The notes under the pieces were generated by a model. It ran no database searches. It worked only from the letters and a program-made list of their open reading frames with translations, and had not been told where the DNA came from. The position numbers and the translations under genes are program-made. Positions 1 through 7,474 of a stretch of 32,900 nt of DNA are shown here, in pieces. Within the stretch, counting starts at the first letter, position 1. Every line of letters starts with the position of its first letter. This DNA is from CAZQXD01 sp964597315 (GTDB lineage Bacteria > Pseudomonadota > Gammaproteobacteria > Competibacterales > Competibacteraceae), in assembly GCA_964597315.1 (NCBI GenBank), contig CAZQXD010000047.1:1-32900 (forward strand). The letters run 5' to 3'.

Positions 1-325
1 GGGTGAGCGAAATCGTGTCCACCTGGCCAAAGTCTTGAAGCAGGGGGGCAACCTGATCCTCCTGGACGAGCCCACGAACGATCTGGACGTCGATACCCTG
101 CGCGCCCTCGAGGAGGCCCTCCTGGACTTTGCCGGCTGCGCGGTCGTGATCTCCCATGACCGCTGGTTCCTGGACCGGATCGCCACCCACATCCTGGCCT
201 TCGAGGGGGATTCCCAGGTGGTCTGGTTCGAGGGCAATTACGCCGACTACGAAGCCGACCGCAAGCGCCGACTGGGAGTGGAGGCGGACCAGCCCCACCG
301 GATCAAGTACCGACGGCTGGCCTGA
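1..325 (+). CDS. ettA: EttA-type ABC-F translation factor, C-terminal fragment
   Basis: This is the 3' end of an ABC-F ATPase gene; the reading frame is already open at base 2, so the start lies outside the window. Visible are the tail of the ABC signature (GERNRVHLAK), the Walker B segment LILLDEPTNDLD, the H-loop VISHDRWFLDRIATHI, and the closing WFEGNYADYE and RIKYRRLA segments. These match the second nucleotide-binding domain and C-terminus of EttA. In that family, soluble tandem ATPases bind the ribosomal E site and gate translation according to the ATP/ADP ratio; there is no membrane domain. The stop is at 323-325, and the Rpn gene follows 58 bp later on the same strand with no clear terminator between them. 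Family assignment is strong; the ettA subtype rests on the H-loop and C-terminal wording only. Confidence 0.93.
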   Translation, partial: GERNRVHLAKVLKQGGNLILLDEPTNDLDVDTLRALEEALLDFAGCAVVISHDRWFLDRIATHILAFEGDSQVVWFEGNYADYEADRKRRLGVEADQPHRIKYRRLA

Positions 326-383
326 ACAGTACGTCAAGGGACAAGACGGGGCCGGACCACCACCGGCCCCAAAAGGACAGCGG

Positions 384-1506
384 ATGACCGATCACGATCA
401 CAGCTATAAATTATTATTCTCTCACCCCCAACTGGTGGAGGATCTGATCCGGGGTTTCGTTCGGGAGGACTGGGTCGAACAACTGGATTTCGCCTCCCTG
501 GAAAAAGCCAGCGGCAGCTTCGTGGCCGATGATCTCCGGGAACGGGAGGATGACCTGATCTGGCGGGTACGCTGGGGCCGGAATTGGCTGTATATCTACC
601 TGCTCCTGGAGTTTCAGTCCTCCGTGGACCGCTATATGGCAGTGCGCATTCTGGTCTACGTGGGGCTGCTCTATCAGGATCTCATCAAAACCCAACGCCT
701 GGACGCCACGGGCGAGCTTCCGCCAGTGCTGCCACTGGTGCTTTACAACGGCGCACCCCGTTGGAACGCGGCCCTGGATGTGGCGGAGCTGATTCAGGCC
801 GTTCCTGGCGGACTGGACCGGTACCGACCCCGGTTACGTTATCTGGTGCTGGACGAGGGTCGGCTTCAAGACGAAGACCTAGCCACCCCCCGCAATCTGG
901 CGGCGGCGGTGTTTCGTCTGGAAAACAGTCGCGGCCCGGATGATATAGTAGATGTGGTGACGGCGCTGCTCGACTGGCTCAAGTCGCCCGAACAGGCGTC
1001 ACTGCGCCGTGCCTTCACGGTCTGGTTGCACCGAGTGTTGCTGCCCAGGCGCCTGCCAGGCCAGCGGCTGCCTGAAGTTGCCGATTTAAATGAGGTGAAA
1101 GCCATGCTCTCCGAACGTGTAGAAGAGTGGACCAAAAACTGGCGTGAACAGGGTATCGAAGCCGGTCGTCAGGAGGGCCTGCAACAGGGCCTGCAACAGG
1201 GCCTGCAACAGGGCCTGCAACAGGGCCTGCAACAGGGCCTNNNNNNNNNNNNNNNNNNNNNNNNNNNNNNNNNNNNNNNNNNNNNNNNNNNNNNNNNNNN
1301 NNNNNNNNNNNNNNNNNNNNNNNNNNNNNNNNNNNNNNNNGCAACAGGGTGAAGCATCGGTCCTGCTGCGGCAGTTGGATCGCAAATTCGGACCGCTATC
1401 CGAACCCCAACGCCGACGGATCGAACAGGCCGACGCCGATACCCTCCTGGAATGGAGCGACCGGGTACTTACGGCGCGGCGTATTGACGAGGTTTTCGGC
1501 GACTAA
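384..1506 (+). CDS. Rpn-family (PD-(D/E)XK) nuclease / putative transposase with DUF4351 tail, interrupted by scaffold gap
   Basis: The start is ATG 384 (MTDHDHSYKLLFSHP), the standard N-terminus of the family; the frame is open further upstream, but only inside ettA. The nuclease core shows acidic residues D56/D57 in REREDDLIW and the E76-F-Q78 motif in LLLEFQSS, as in RpnA-type recombination-promoting nucleases, which cut DNA and promote RecA-independent recombination. After about residue 264 come five in-frame copies of GLQQ, then the N run. The part after the gap (GEASVLLRQLDRKFGPLSE to DEVFGD) is a DUF4351-type C-terminus. The two parts are in different frames only because the gap is written as exactly 100 N; closing the gap with whole 12-bp units restores one frame of at least 340 codons. 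It is most likely an intact gene. Such genes are often multicopy in their host genomes. Confidence 0.88.
1176..1347 (+). repeat. 12-bp tandem repeat GGCCTGCAACAG (GLQQ codons) spanning the gap
   Basis: Five exact copies occupy 1176-1235. A sixth begins at 1236-1240 (GGCCT) and its remaining seven bases (GCAACAG) appear at 1341-1347, immediately after the N run. The repeat unit is four codons, so copy-number change keeps the frame. The true copy number is unknown but at least six. Confidence 0.95.
1241..1340. other. Assembly gap (100 N)
   Basis: Exactly 100 undetermined bases, the usual placeholder for a gap of unknown size. It falls inside the 12-bp repeat, and the flanks join in phase with the repeat, so the missing sequence is probably a whole number of repeat units. 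Confidence 0.98.
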
Positions 1507-1515
1507 ACCACCTCT

Positions 1516-1552
1516 CCTCCGGCGGCATCTTGATCCCATGTACCGCCGGAGG
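1516..1552 (+). terminator. Inverted repeat after the Rpn gene, possible terminator
   Basis: Perfect 10-bp arms CCTCCGGCGG (1516-1525) and CCGCCGGAGG (1543-1552) enclose a 17-base loop, 10 bp after the Rpn stop codon. Only a weak pyrimidine stretch (TTCTC) follows, so efficient intrinsic termination is uncertain. It lies between the convergent Rpn gene and yiaAB-type gene. Confidence 0.45.
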
Positions 1553-1648
1553 TTCTCGGGTATCCGCTCGGACTGGCGCGGCGCTCGCTGTCAATGATGA
1601 CGGGCCGGACCTCCCTGAGCGATAAGGCTTCTTTGGCTATTCAACGCC

Positions 1649-1927
1649 TCAGTCGGGTTCGTACTCCTTGAGCATCCGCTCGGTGCGGGCCTCGCTGATC
1701 TTATTGAGCAACTTCTTGCCCTCGAACTCATCCCGTACGGTCTTGGACAGGGTCAGGGTGGAACCCACCACGAACAGCAGCCCCATGCCCAGATAACCCT
1801 TGATCCAGAAGTCCACGGGGATATAGACGATGCCCAGGGCCATGGCCGCCACGGAAATGACAAAGGACGCCCTGACAAAAAACAGCCAGGAAGGGGAGTT
1901 CAATTGGGTCACGCGAATATCATCCAT
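1649..1927 (-). CDS. YiaA/YiaB-family two-helix inner membrane protein
   Basis: A 92-residue protein with two hydrophobic helices, roughly residues 13-36 (WLFFVRASFVISVAAMALGI) and 42-62 (WIKGYLGMGLLFVVGSTLTL). They are followed by the conserved SKTVRDEFEGKKLLNKISEARTE-type segment and a charged C-terminus. This is the pattern of the YiaAB two-helix domain family, whose biochemical role is not known. It begins 33 bp downstream of pspA on the same strand, so the two are very likely cotranscribed. That pairing points to a part in envelope-stress or membrane-integrity responses, by inference only. The ATG at 1927 is the first start after the pspA stop. Confidence 0.83.
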   Translation of the reverse strand: MDDIRVTQLNSPSWLFFVRASFVISVAAMALGIVYIPVDFWIKGYLGMGLLFVVGSTLTLSKTVRDEFEGKKLLNKISEARTERMLKEYEPD

Positions 1928-1960
1928 CGGTAGTTACCTTGAGCTTGGTAGTAAACGAAA

Positions 1961-2638
1961 TCAGTCCCGGACGGTGCGTCGGGCTTTGAGAGCGGCCAGT
2001 TCCTGGTCCACCTGAACAGTCGTCTCCAGGTCCCGGAAGCTCTGCTCCCGGGCGCCGGGCTGAGCCATCAGTTCGGCCTCGGCCTCGGCCCGGGCCTGGG
2101 CATCGGCGACCCGCTCTTCCAGGTCGGCGAAGCGTTCCGATAAATCCAGCCCGGCCCGGCACCGGGCCAGGCCACGGTTGAGGCTGCGCTGGGCCTGGGC
2201 GGTACGCTGCCGACTCAGCAGCGCCTCCCGGCGGCGCTGGGCCTCGGTGCGCCGGGCTTCCAGAGCCTGAAGCTGGTCGCGCAGCCGGGCCACGGTCCGG
2301 GCCGCCTGGTCTCGGGCGGTTTCCAGTTCGGTCACGATCCGCTGTTCGTCCAGCTTGCGGGTCAGGGCCTCCCGGGCCAGTTCCTCCCGGTCCCCATCTA
2401 GGGCTGTCTCGGCCCGGGCAGCCCAAGCGTCGCGGCGGGCCTGATGCTCCCGCAGCCGGGCGACGAGGCGCTTGTCGGCGGCCATGGCTCCGGCCACCTG
2501 GGTTCTGGCTTCGCATAGCCCGACGTCTAGGTCGCGGATCAGTTGGGCGAGCATGCGCTCCGGGTCTTCCATTTGGTCCAGGGCGTGATTGAGGTTGGCC
2601 TTCAGCAGGCGATCGATACGGGTCAGCAGGGTGAGCAT
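1961..2638 (-). CDS. pspA: PspA/IM30-family membrane-associated coiled-coil protein
   Basis: 225 residues, close to the usual PspA length of about 222. The N-terminus MLTLLTRIDRLLKANLNHAL with PERMLAQLIRDLD is the family pattern: an amphipathic helix followed by a long Arg/Ala/Glu-rich coiled coil covering most of the chain. Proteins of this family assemble on the cytoplasmic face of the inner membrane and counter proton leakage under envelope stress. No pspB, pspC or pspF lies nearby, so regulation differs from the enterobacterial psp operon; the promoter region instead carries two palindromes suited to a classical repressor. The ATG has an AGGAG about 6 bases upstream. The downstream partner is the YiaAB-type gene. 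Confidence 0.88.
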   Translation of the reverse strand: MLTLLTRIDRLLKANLNHALDQMEDPERMLAQLIRDLDVGLCEARTQVAGAMAADKRLVARLREHQARRDAWAARAETALDGDREELAREALTRKLDEQRIVTELETARDQAARTVARLRDQLQALEARRTEAQRRREALLSRQRTAQAQRSLNRGLARCRAGLDLSERFADLEERVADAQARAEAEAELMAQPGAREQSFRDLETTVQVDQELAALKARRTVRD

Positions 2639-2650
2639 GGCGGCTCCTTT

Positions 2651-2699
2651 TTAAACGTTGTTCAATTGTATTTTTAGCAAAAAATTAAACATCGTTCAA
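2651..2699 (-). promoter_or_regulatory. pspA promoter with two operator-like palindromes
   Basis: Read on the minus strand, two 15-base near-palindromes share the form TTGAAC-N3-GTTTAA. One is at 2699-2685 (spacer GAT) and the other at 2665-2651 (spacer AAC), 34 bp centre to centre. A sigma-70-like promoter fits between and over them: -35 TTGAAC (2699-2694), 17-base spacer, -10 TAAAAA (2676-2671). The upstream palindrome covers the -35 and the other lies just after the -10, a layout expected for repression by a dimeric regulator such as a TetR-type protein. No regulator gene is adjacent. Confidence 0.6.
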
Positions 2700-2736
2700 T
2701 AGGGCGGCTAAAAAAATTCGTGAGCAATAGTCTCGT

Positions 2737-2760
2737 GCCGTCGGCCTGCCCGCCGACGGC
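2737..2760 (-). terminator. Hairpin downstream of msrB
   Basis: Nine-base perfect arms GCCGTCGGC (2737-2745) and GCCGACGGC (2752-2760) with a six-base loop start 12 bp after the msrB stop. A T-run on the minus strand (2710-2717 region) comes about 20 bases later rather than directly after the stem, so it is an imperfect intrinsic terminator. It separates msrB from the pspA promoter. Confidence 0.5.
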
Positions 2761-2772
2761 GCTGGAGGGTTA

Positions 2773-3255
2773 TCAGGCGGGGATAAAGGTCAGGGCCACG
2801 CCGTTATTGCACCAACGCTCCCCGGTGGGGGGTGGGCCGTCCTTGAATACATGGCCTTGGTGGCCGCCACAGCGAATGCAATGATACTCGGTGCGGGGCA
2901 GGATCAGCTTGAAATCCCGCCTGGTGCCCACCGCGCCCTCAATATGGGTGAAAAAGCTGGGCCAGCCGGTGCCGCTGTCGAATTTCATTTCCGAGGTGAA
3001 CAGCACCAGCCCGCATCCGGCGCAGGCGTACTCGCCCTGGCGCTTCTCGTCGTTGAGGGGGCTGGTAAAGGGCGGCTCGGTGCCCTCCTCCCGCAGCACA
3101 TTGTACTGATCGGCGGTAAGCAGCTCGCGCCACTGGGCATCAGTTTTGTCGATGAACTCGATTTTGCCGCTCCTGTCGCTCATGGCTTTTGGGATCAATA
3201 GATATGGAACAATGGCTAAACCCAAGGCTCCCGTCAACAGATGTCGTCTTTTCAT
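2773..3255 (-). CDS. msrB: Peptide-methionine (R)-S-oxide reductase, exported form
   Basis: 160 residues. MsrB reduces the R epimer of methionine sulfoxide in proteins. The zinc-binding pairs are C78/C81 (CAGC) and C126/C129 (CIRC). The catalytic cysteine is C149 in GERWCNNGVAL, and the GTGWPSF and GGHQGHVFKDGP motifs are present. The N-terminus MKRRHLLTGALGLAIVPYLL is an export signal with a twin-arginine flavour, so the enzyme probably works in the periplasm, repairing oxidised envelope proteins. No second resolving cysteine is evident in the usual upstream position. An AGGT lies about 7 bases before the ATG. It sits 93 bp downstream of the thioesterase gene on the same strand, possibly the tail of a long ccm-led transcript. 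Confidence 0.93.
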   Translation of the reverse strand: MKRRHLLTGALGLAIVPYLLIPKAMSDRSGKIEFIDKTDAQWRELLTADQYNVLREEGTEPPFTSPLNDEKRQGEYACAGCGLVLFTSEMKFDSGTGWPSFFTHIEGAVGTRRDFKLILPRTEYHCIRCGGHQGHVFKDGPPPTGERWCNNGVALTFIPA

Positions 3256-3348
3256 GAGAATACCTGCGAGGCTTGTTGCGAAAAGTAGCCTACTGGTATA
3301 CGCAACAGCCCTGGTTTTGGATGAAACCCGGCCCCCGAAGTTTCCGTC

Positions 3349-3777
3349 TCAGGGTGGCTTGTCCCGCACCGCCAGGGTGATCCGGGATACGCAGACCAGC
3401 CGGTGGCCGTCATCTTCGATGTGGATATCCCAAACCTGAGTGGTGCGGCCTTGGTGAACGGGCCGGGCGATGCCAGTCACCTGGCCCTGGGTCACCGGGC
3501 GCAGATGGTTGGCGTTGATCTCCAGGCCCACGCAGTACTGGCGCTCGGTGTCAAGGCACAACAGAGCGCCCATGCTGCCCAGGGTTTCGGCCAGGGTCAC
3601 CGATGCCCCGCCGTGGAGCAGGCCCATGAGTTGGTGAGTGCGCTGGTCCACGGGCATGGCGGCGGACAGATAATCCTCGCCGAAATCCACGAAGCAAATG
3701 CCCAGATGCCGCACCATGGAATGTTCGGCCATTTCGTTGATGGCCACCAGGTCCGGCTGGGTGGTCCAGATGCTCAT
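3349..3777 (-). CDS. Hotdog-fold acyl-CoA thioesterase, YdiI/MenI type
   Basis: About 142 residues of the PaaI/YdiI hotdog family, closely resembling E. coli YdiI (1,4-dihydroxy-2-naphthoyl-CoA hydrolase, MenI). Diagnostic segments are GLLHGGASVTLAETLGSMGA, holding the catalytic glutamate (E64 from the chosen start), VGLEINANHLRPV, and GRTTQVWDIHI. Two ATGs are possible, 3783 and 3777; the AGGAC just upstream touches the first but stands about 7 bases from the second, so 3777 is preferred. No menaquinone gene is nearby, so the natural acyl-CoA substrate is open. It follows ccmB by about 85 bp on the same strand and precedes msrB. Confidence 0.86.
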   Translation of the reverse strand: MSIWTTQPDLVAINEMAEHSMVRHLGICFVDFGEDYLSAAMPVDQRTHQLMGLLHGGASVTLAETLGSMGALLCLDTERQYCVGLEINANHLRPVTQGQVTGIARPVHQGRTTQVWDIHIEDDGHRLVCVSRITLAVRDKPP

Positions 3778-3862
3778 GGGCATGTCCTATGGTTGGGTCC
3801 TGAATGCAAGCCTAGGGGGCGGCCCGGGCAAGGGCAAGCTCCAAGGTTGCTAAGCGCCTAGC

Positions 3863-4543
3863 TCAATTGACGCTGATCCGCAAAGCCGCCGCTGCGGCGA
3901 ACGGGGCCAGGGTCAAGGCCATGGCCAGCATCGCCCCTAGCAGGGCCAGTTGTCCGCTATAGCCCAACCCGGTGGCGGCGGCCTCCAGGGCCGAGGTGCC
4001 GAAAATCAGCGCCGGGATATACAAGGGCAGCACTAACAAGGTGAGCAGCACGCCGCCCCGGCGCAGGCCCACGGTCAGGCCCACGCCGATGGAGCCCACC
4101 AGGCTGAGGATCGGGGTGCCCAGGAGCAGGGTCAGGGGCAGGGCGGCGATGGCCTCTCCGGGCAGGTAAAGAATCACCCCCAACAGCGGCGAGACCAACA
4201 GCAGGGGCAGCCCGGTGAGCAGCCAATGGGCCAGCACCTTGGCCAACACCAGCCAGGGCAGGTAATGGGGACTGAGCAGCAGTTGCTCCAGAGAACCATC
4301 GTCGAAATCCCCCCGAAACAGCCGTTCCGTGGACAACAGGGTAGCCAGCAGGGCCGCCACCCAGATCACCCCCGGAGCGATGGCGCCCAGGGTCTGCGGC
4401 CCTGGCCCTACCCCCAGAGGGAAGAGGCTGACCACTAGGATGAAAAATAGCAGGGGATTGAGCAGTTCCCCAGGCCGGGCCACCCCCAGATGCAGGTCTC
4501 GGCGCAGCACCCCGGCGAAAGCGCTCCAGGCGCTATTGCTCAT
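3863..4543 (-). CDS. ccmB: Heme exporter permease CcmB
   Basis: 226 residues with about six hydrophobic helices. The N-terminal AFAGVLRRDLHLGVARPGELLNPLLFFILVVSLFPLGVGP is characteristic of CcmB, the membrane subunit of the CcmABCD complex that releases holo-CcmE in System I cytochrome c maturation. Also typical are the GDFDDGSLEQLLLSPHYLPWLVLAK segment and the GTPILSLVGSIGVGLTVGLRRGG loop. Its ATG overlaps the ccmA stop by four bases (ATGA), showing translational coupling. It is the last ccm gene of the operon here, an unusual position. Confidence 0.95.
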   Translation of the reverse strand: MSNSAWSAFAGVLRRDLHLGVARPGELLNPLLFFILVVSLFPLGVGPGPQTLGAIAPGVIWVAALLATLLSTERLFRGDFDDGSLEQLLLSPHYLPWLVLAKVLAHWLLTGLPLLLVSPLLGVILYLPGEAIAALPLTLLLGTPILSLVGSIGVGLTVGLRRGGVLLTLLVLPLYIPALIFGTSALEAAATGLGYSGQLALLGAMLAMALTLAPFAAAAALRISVN

Positions 4544-5163
4544 GCCAGTTCCAGATGGCGCACCACCCGACCATCCAAATGCACGGGCTGGTGGCTGGTG
4601 AGCAGGATCGAGCCGCCACCGTCGGCGTGGGCCGTCAGCCGGGCCTCCAGATTGCGGATGCCCTTGGCGTCCAGGGCCGTAAAGGGTTCATCCAGGACCC
4701 ATAGGGGCGCCGGACTGAGCCATAGCCGGGCTAGGGCGGCGCGGCGGCGCTGACCGGCGGACAGGGTGCGCACCGCCACCTCCTCGAAACCGTACAGGCC
4801 CATCGCATCCAGGGCCTGTTCCAGTTCCGTCGGACTGCCGACATGATCCCCCAAGGCCCGATAAAATGTCAGATTTTCCAGGGGGCTGAGTTCCTCCTTG
4901 AGGGCCGGGGCGTGGCCGATGTACAAGAGCGCCCCGTGGTAGTCCAAGCGGCAGCGGCGGATGTCCTGGCCACGCCAGAACACCGTGCCCTCCTGGGGTT
5001 GGGTCAGGCCGCAGAGGATGCGTAGTAGGCTAGTCTTGCCGGCGCCGTTGTCACCCCGCACCTGGACCACCTCGCCGGGGGCCACGGCCAGGGACAGTCG
5101 CCGGAACAAGGCCCGGCCATCGCGGATGCAGCTCAGTCCCTCGGCGCTCAGGCCGCCGTCCAT
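4540..5163 (-). CDS. ccmA: Heme exporter ATPase CcmA
   Basis: 207 residues, the usual size for this ABC ATPase. Walker A is GDNGAGKTS, the signature is LSAGQRRRAALARLWL, Walker B is LWVLDEP, and the H-loop is LLTSHQP. The segment YIGHAPALKEELSPLENLTFY is typical of CcmA, which powers release of heme-loaded CcmE from CcmC/CcmD in the inner membrane. It starts 6 bp after the ccmI stop and overlaps ccmB by four bases. In most gammaproteobacteria ccmA opens the ccm operon; here it follows ccmI. Confidence 0.96.
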   Translation of the reverse strand: MDGGLSAEGLSCIRDGRALFRRLSLAVAPGEVVQVRGDNGAGKTSLLRILCGLTQPQEGTVFWRGQDIRRCRLDYHGALLYIGHAPALKEELSPLENLTFYRALGDHVGSPTELEQALDAMGLYGFEEVAVRTLSAGQRRRAALARLWLSPAPLWVLDEPFTALDAKGIRNLEARLTAHADGGGSILLTSHQPVHLDGRVVRHLELA

Positions 5164-5169
5164 GGGCGC

Positions 5170-6453
5170 TTAGTCCATGACCTGGTCGATCACCAGGGCC
5201 ACGTCCCGAGGGCCGCTTTTGAGTTCGATGACGGCGGTCTGGCCCCGCAGATCCCCGGCCTGATCGGCCACCGCCCCGGACTCGGAGATTCGCGCCCCCA
5301 CCACCACTTGCTCGACGCTGGACAGGGTCATGGAAGGCAGCATCGCGGTGCTGTCGTCTAGCACCACTGTGGCCGGGAAGCCCCCGGCCGGACGGCGCAC
5401 CGCCGCCAAGGGCATAGGCGGGCCAGCGGCGGCCTTAGCGAACACGAACAGAGTGGCGCCAGCCTTGACCCGCTCCTTGAGAGCTGGGGCCACGTCCACG
5501 GTGACAGTGAGCTGCGGTCCGGCCGTCGGATCGGTCCCGCCCGCCTGCTGGTGGGCCAGTTGCTGGCGGGCTTGGTCGATGCTGTTACGCAATAGCCGGG
5601 CGTTGTCGCTGCCCGGGTCGCGCAGGGCCAGCAGCGCCTCCCAGGACTCCACGGCTTGCTGGTAGTCGCCGACGTTGTAGGACCCGAAGCCATACAGCAA
5701 CAACGCCCCCTGGTGATCGGGCCGAGCCTTGAGCACCAGCCGCAGCAGGCGGGCGGCGGGATCGTTCAGTTTGCCGTCGTTGGCCAGGATCAGGGCCTGG
5801 GCGTAACCGTAGGCCACGTCCGGGGCGCCGGGGCGTAGGGACCAGGACCGGCCGAAGGCTTCCAGGGCCGGCTGGGGCAGACGCAGTTGCAGATAACCCA
5901 GGCCCAGCAAGTGCAGACCATCGGCATCCTTCAGGCCGTCGGCCAGCAGCCGGACTTGCAGCACCCGCACGAAGTTGGGCAGATCCTCCATGGCCGCCTC
6001 GGGGAACGCTTCGGTCCTGCCCAGGGCCTGCTCCACCAGCGGTCCCATGCGCGCCTGTACAGCCAGCCAATCCCGGACCAGCGTCCGCTGGGGTTGCTCG
6101 CCGGTGTGCAAAGGCGCCCACCAATAATAGCCCAGGGCCGCCAGGGGGATCAGCACCGCCAAGATGGTGCCCGCCAGTCGCGAGCCTTGGCCGACGCTGC
6201 CAGCATGGGTGGCGTCGGGCACGTCGTCCAGCAAGGTCAGTTCCAGCTCGGCGCGCAACTGACGATACCGCTCCTGATCCAGATTGCCCCTGTGGCGCTC
6301 GGCCTCCAGTTCCGCCAGCCGCTCCCGGAAGATGGCCACATTGACCGCCTCCCGGGACACATCGGCGCCAAGTTGGCTCCGCCACAAAGGCCATAGCATC
6401 AAGGCGGCGGCGGCGGCCACCATGGCGGTGGCGATCAGCCAGAATAGGGTCAT
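5170..6453 (-). CDS. ccmI: Cytochrome c biogenesis protein CcmI, TPR chaperone
   Basis: 427 residues. An N-terminal helix (residues 2-22) and a second near residues 92-110 flank a cytoplasmic coiled-coil loop with ERLAELEAERHRGNLDQERYRQLRAELE. A TPR-rich periplasmic part follows (LLGLGYLQLRLPQPALEAFGRSW and related repeats). The final 120 residues form the usual beta-rich C-terminal domain (VDVAPALKERVKAGATLFVFAKAA). CcmI holds the C-terminus of apocytochrome c and delivers it to CcmF/CcmH. CcmH and CcmI are separate genes here, not the fused CcmH of E. coli. The ATG overlaps the ccmH stop by four bases. Confidence 0.95.
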   Translation of the reverse strand: MTLFWLIATAMVAAAAALMLWPLWRSQLGADVSREAVNVAIFRERLAELEAERHRGNLDQERYRQLRAELELTLLDDVPDATHAGSVGQGSRLAGTILAVLIPLAALGYYWWAPLHTGEQPQRTLVRDWLAVQARMGPLVEQALGRTEAFPEAAMEDLPNFVRVLQVRLLADGLKDADGLHLLGLGYLQLRLPQPALEAFGRSWSLRPGAPDVAYGYAQALILANDGKLNDPAARLLRLVLKARPDHQGALLLYGFGSYNVGDYQQAVESWEALLALRDPGSDNARLLRNSIDQARQQLAHQQAGGTDPTAGPQLTVTVDVAPALKERVKAGATLFVFAKAAAGPPMPLAAVRRPAGGFPATVVLDDSTAMLPSMTLSSVEQVVVGARISESGAVADQAGDLRGQTAVIELKSGPRDVALVIDQVMD

Positions 6454-6929
6454 GGAGCGTCTTCCCCATGGCGCTTGAGCAGTGCCTCCACCCGCCGCCG
6501 ATCCGGTTCATCCAAGGCCGGGGCGGGGCGGCGGCGGCGCACCCACAGACCGATGCCCAGGGCCGCCAGCGCTACCCCCAAGCCAGGCCCGAACCACAAG
6601 AGCCAGGTGATGGGCCGCAAGGGCGGGCGGTAGGTGATGAAGTCCCCGTAACGCTCGGTCATAAAAGCCATGATCTCCTGATCGGCGCGCCCGGCCTGGA
6701 TCATTTCGTAGGTCCGGTCCCGTAGATCCTTGGCCAGGGGCGCATTGGAATCGGCGATGTTCTGGTTCTGGCACTTGGGGCAACGCAGTTCCTGGACCAG
6801 GGTCCGAAACCGCTGTTCGTTGACCGGGTCCTGGAACTGATAGGCGTCGATGGCGGCTCTGGCCGGGGAGGACAGGAGCAGTAGCATGGCCAGGCCGCTC
6901 CACCCGGGATGGAAAAATCCACTCATCAC
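6450..6929 (-). CDS. ccmH: Cytochrome c biogenesis thiol protein CcmH
   Basis: 159 residues. It has an N-terminal signal/anchor ending near ARA (residue 25), the defining LRCPKC redox motif with C50 and C53, the following QNQNIADSNAPLAKDLR segment, and a C-terminal membrane helix (ITWLLWFGPGLGVALAALGIGLWV). It keeps the apocytochrome CXXCH cysteines reduced for heme ligation together with CcmG and CcmF. The short form without the TPR extension fits the separate ccmI gene downstream. The ATG overlaps the ccmG stop (ATGA), with a purine-rich ribosome binding site inside ccmG. Confidence 0.96.
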   Translation of the reverse strand: MMSGFFHPGWSGLAMLLLLSSPARAAIDAYQFQDPVNEQRFRTLVQELRCPKCQNQNIADSNAPLAKDLRDRTYEMIQAGRADQEIMAFMTERYGDFITYRPPLRPITWLLWFGPGLGVALAALGIGLWVRRRRPAPALDEPDRRRVEALLKRHGEDAP

Positions 6930-7474
6930 CCCTGCCCCTCCAGTTGCTGAATCCGGGGCAGAAATTCATCCGCCCAGATGGCTTCGGTAAGCGCCCCTAC
7001 GTGCCGATAGCGGATCACCCCCCGCTGATCCAGCAAATAGGTTTCCGGTGCGCCATACACCCCCAAATCCAGTCCCAGGCTACCCCTGGGGTCATAAAGG
7101 TTGATCCGGTAGGGGTCGCCATGGCGAGACAGCCAGCGCAGGGCGGTGTCCCGGTCGTCTTTATAATTGACCCCATAAATTACTACCCCTCGATCCCGCA
7201 AGGCGTTGAGTACGGCGTGTTCGGCGGCGCAGGTGGGGCACCAGGTAGCCCAGACGTTGAGCAGGGCGATGCCGCCCTTGAGGTCGTCGGCGCCGAGCCG
7301 ACTGTCCGGCGCTTCCAGGGTGCCCACGGCGAAGCTGGGCAAGGGCTTGTCGATCAGCGCCGAGGGCAACAGCCGAGGGTCGTTGCCCAGCCCCCCCAAC
7401 AGCACCAGCAGCAAGGCCACAAAAACCGCCAGAGGCAGGGCTAGAATCAGGGTCAGCTTACGCCCGCGCGACAT
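6926..7474 (-). CDS. ccmG: Periplasmic thiol:disulfide oxidoreductase CcmG/DsbE
   Basis: 182 residues. An N-terminal membrane anchor (residues 7-30) is followed by a thioredoxin fold with active site WCPTC (C79 and C82) in NVWATWCPTCAAEH. Family-typical VIYGVNYKDDRDTALRWL and GVYGAPETYLLD follow. It supplies reductant to CcmH and the apocytochrome in the periplasm. ATG codons occur at 7480 and 7474; GGAGG abuts the first and is 6 bases before the second, so 7474 is preferred. The gene overlaps the 3' end of ccmF. Confidence 0.96.
   Translation of the reverse strand: MSRGRKLTLILALPLAVFVALLLVLLGGLGNDPRLLPSALIDKPLPSFAVGTLEAPDSRLGADDLKGGIALLNVWATWCPTCAAEHAVLNALRDRGVVIYGVNYKDDRDTALRWLSRHGDPYRINLYDPRGSLGLDLGVYGAPETYLLDQRGVIRYRHVGALTEAIWADEFLPRIQQLEGQG

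Noticed and set aside
1240..1345. Frameshift in the Rpn gene
   Set aside because: The frame change is produced only by the arbitrary length of the N run; repeat phase predicts an intact frame.
1176..1347. Short regular repeats as a CRISPR array
   Set aside because: The units are 12 bp, directly adjacent without spacers, and in frame with a coding sequence.
1920..2516. 198-codon minus-strand ORF inside pspA
   Set aside because: Low-complexity Pro/Gly/Arg reading in another frame of the coiled-coil gene.
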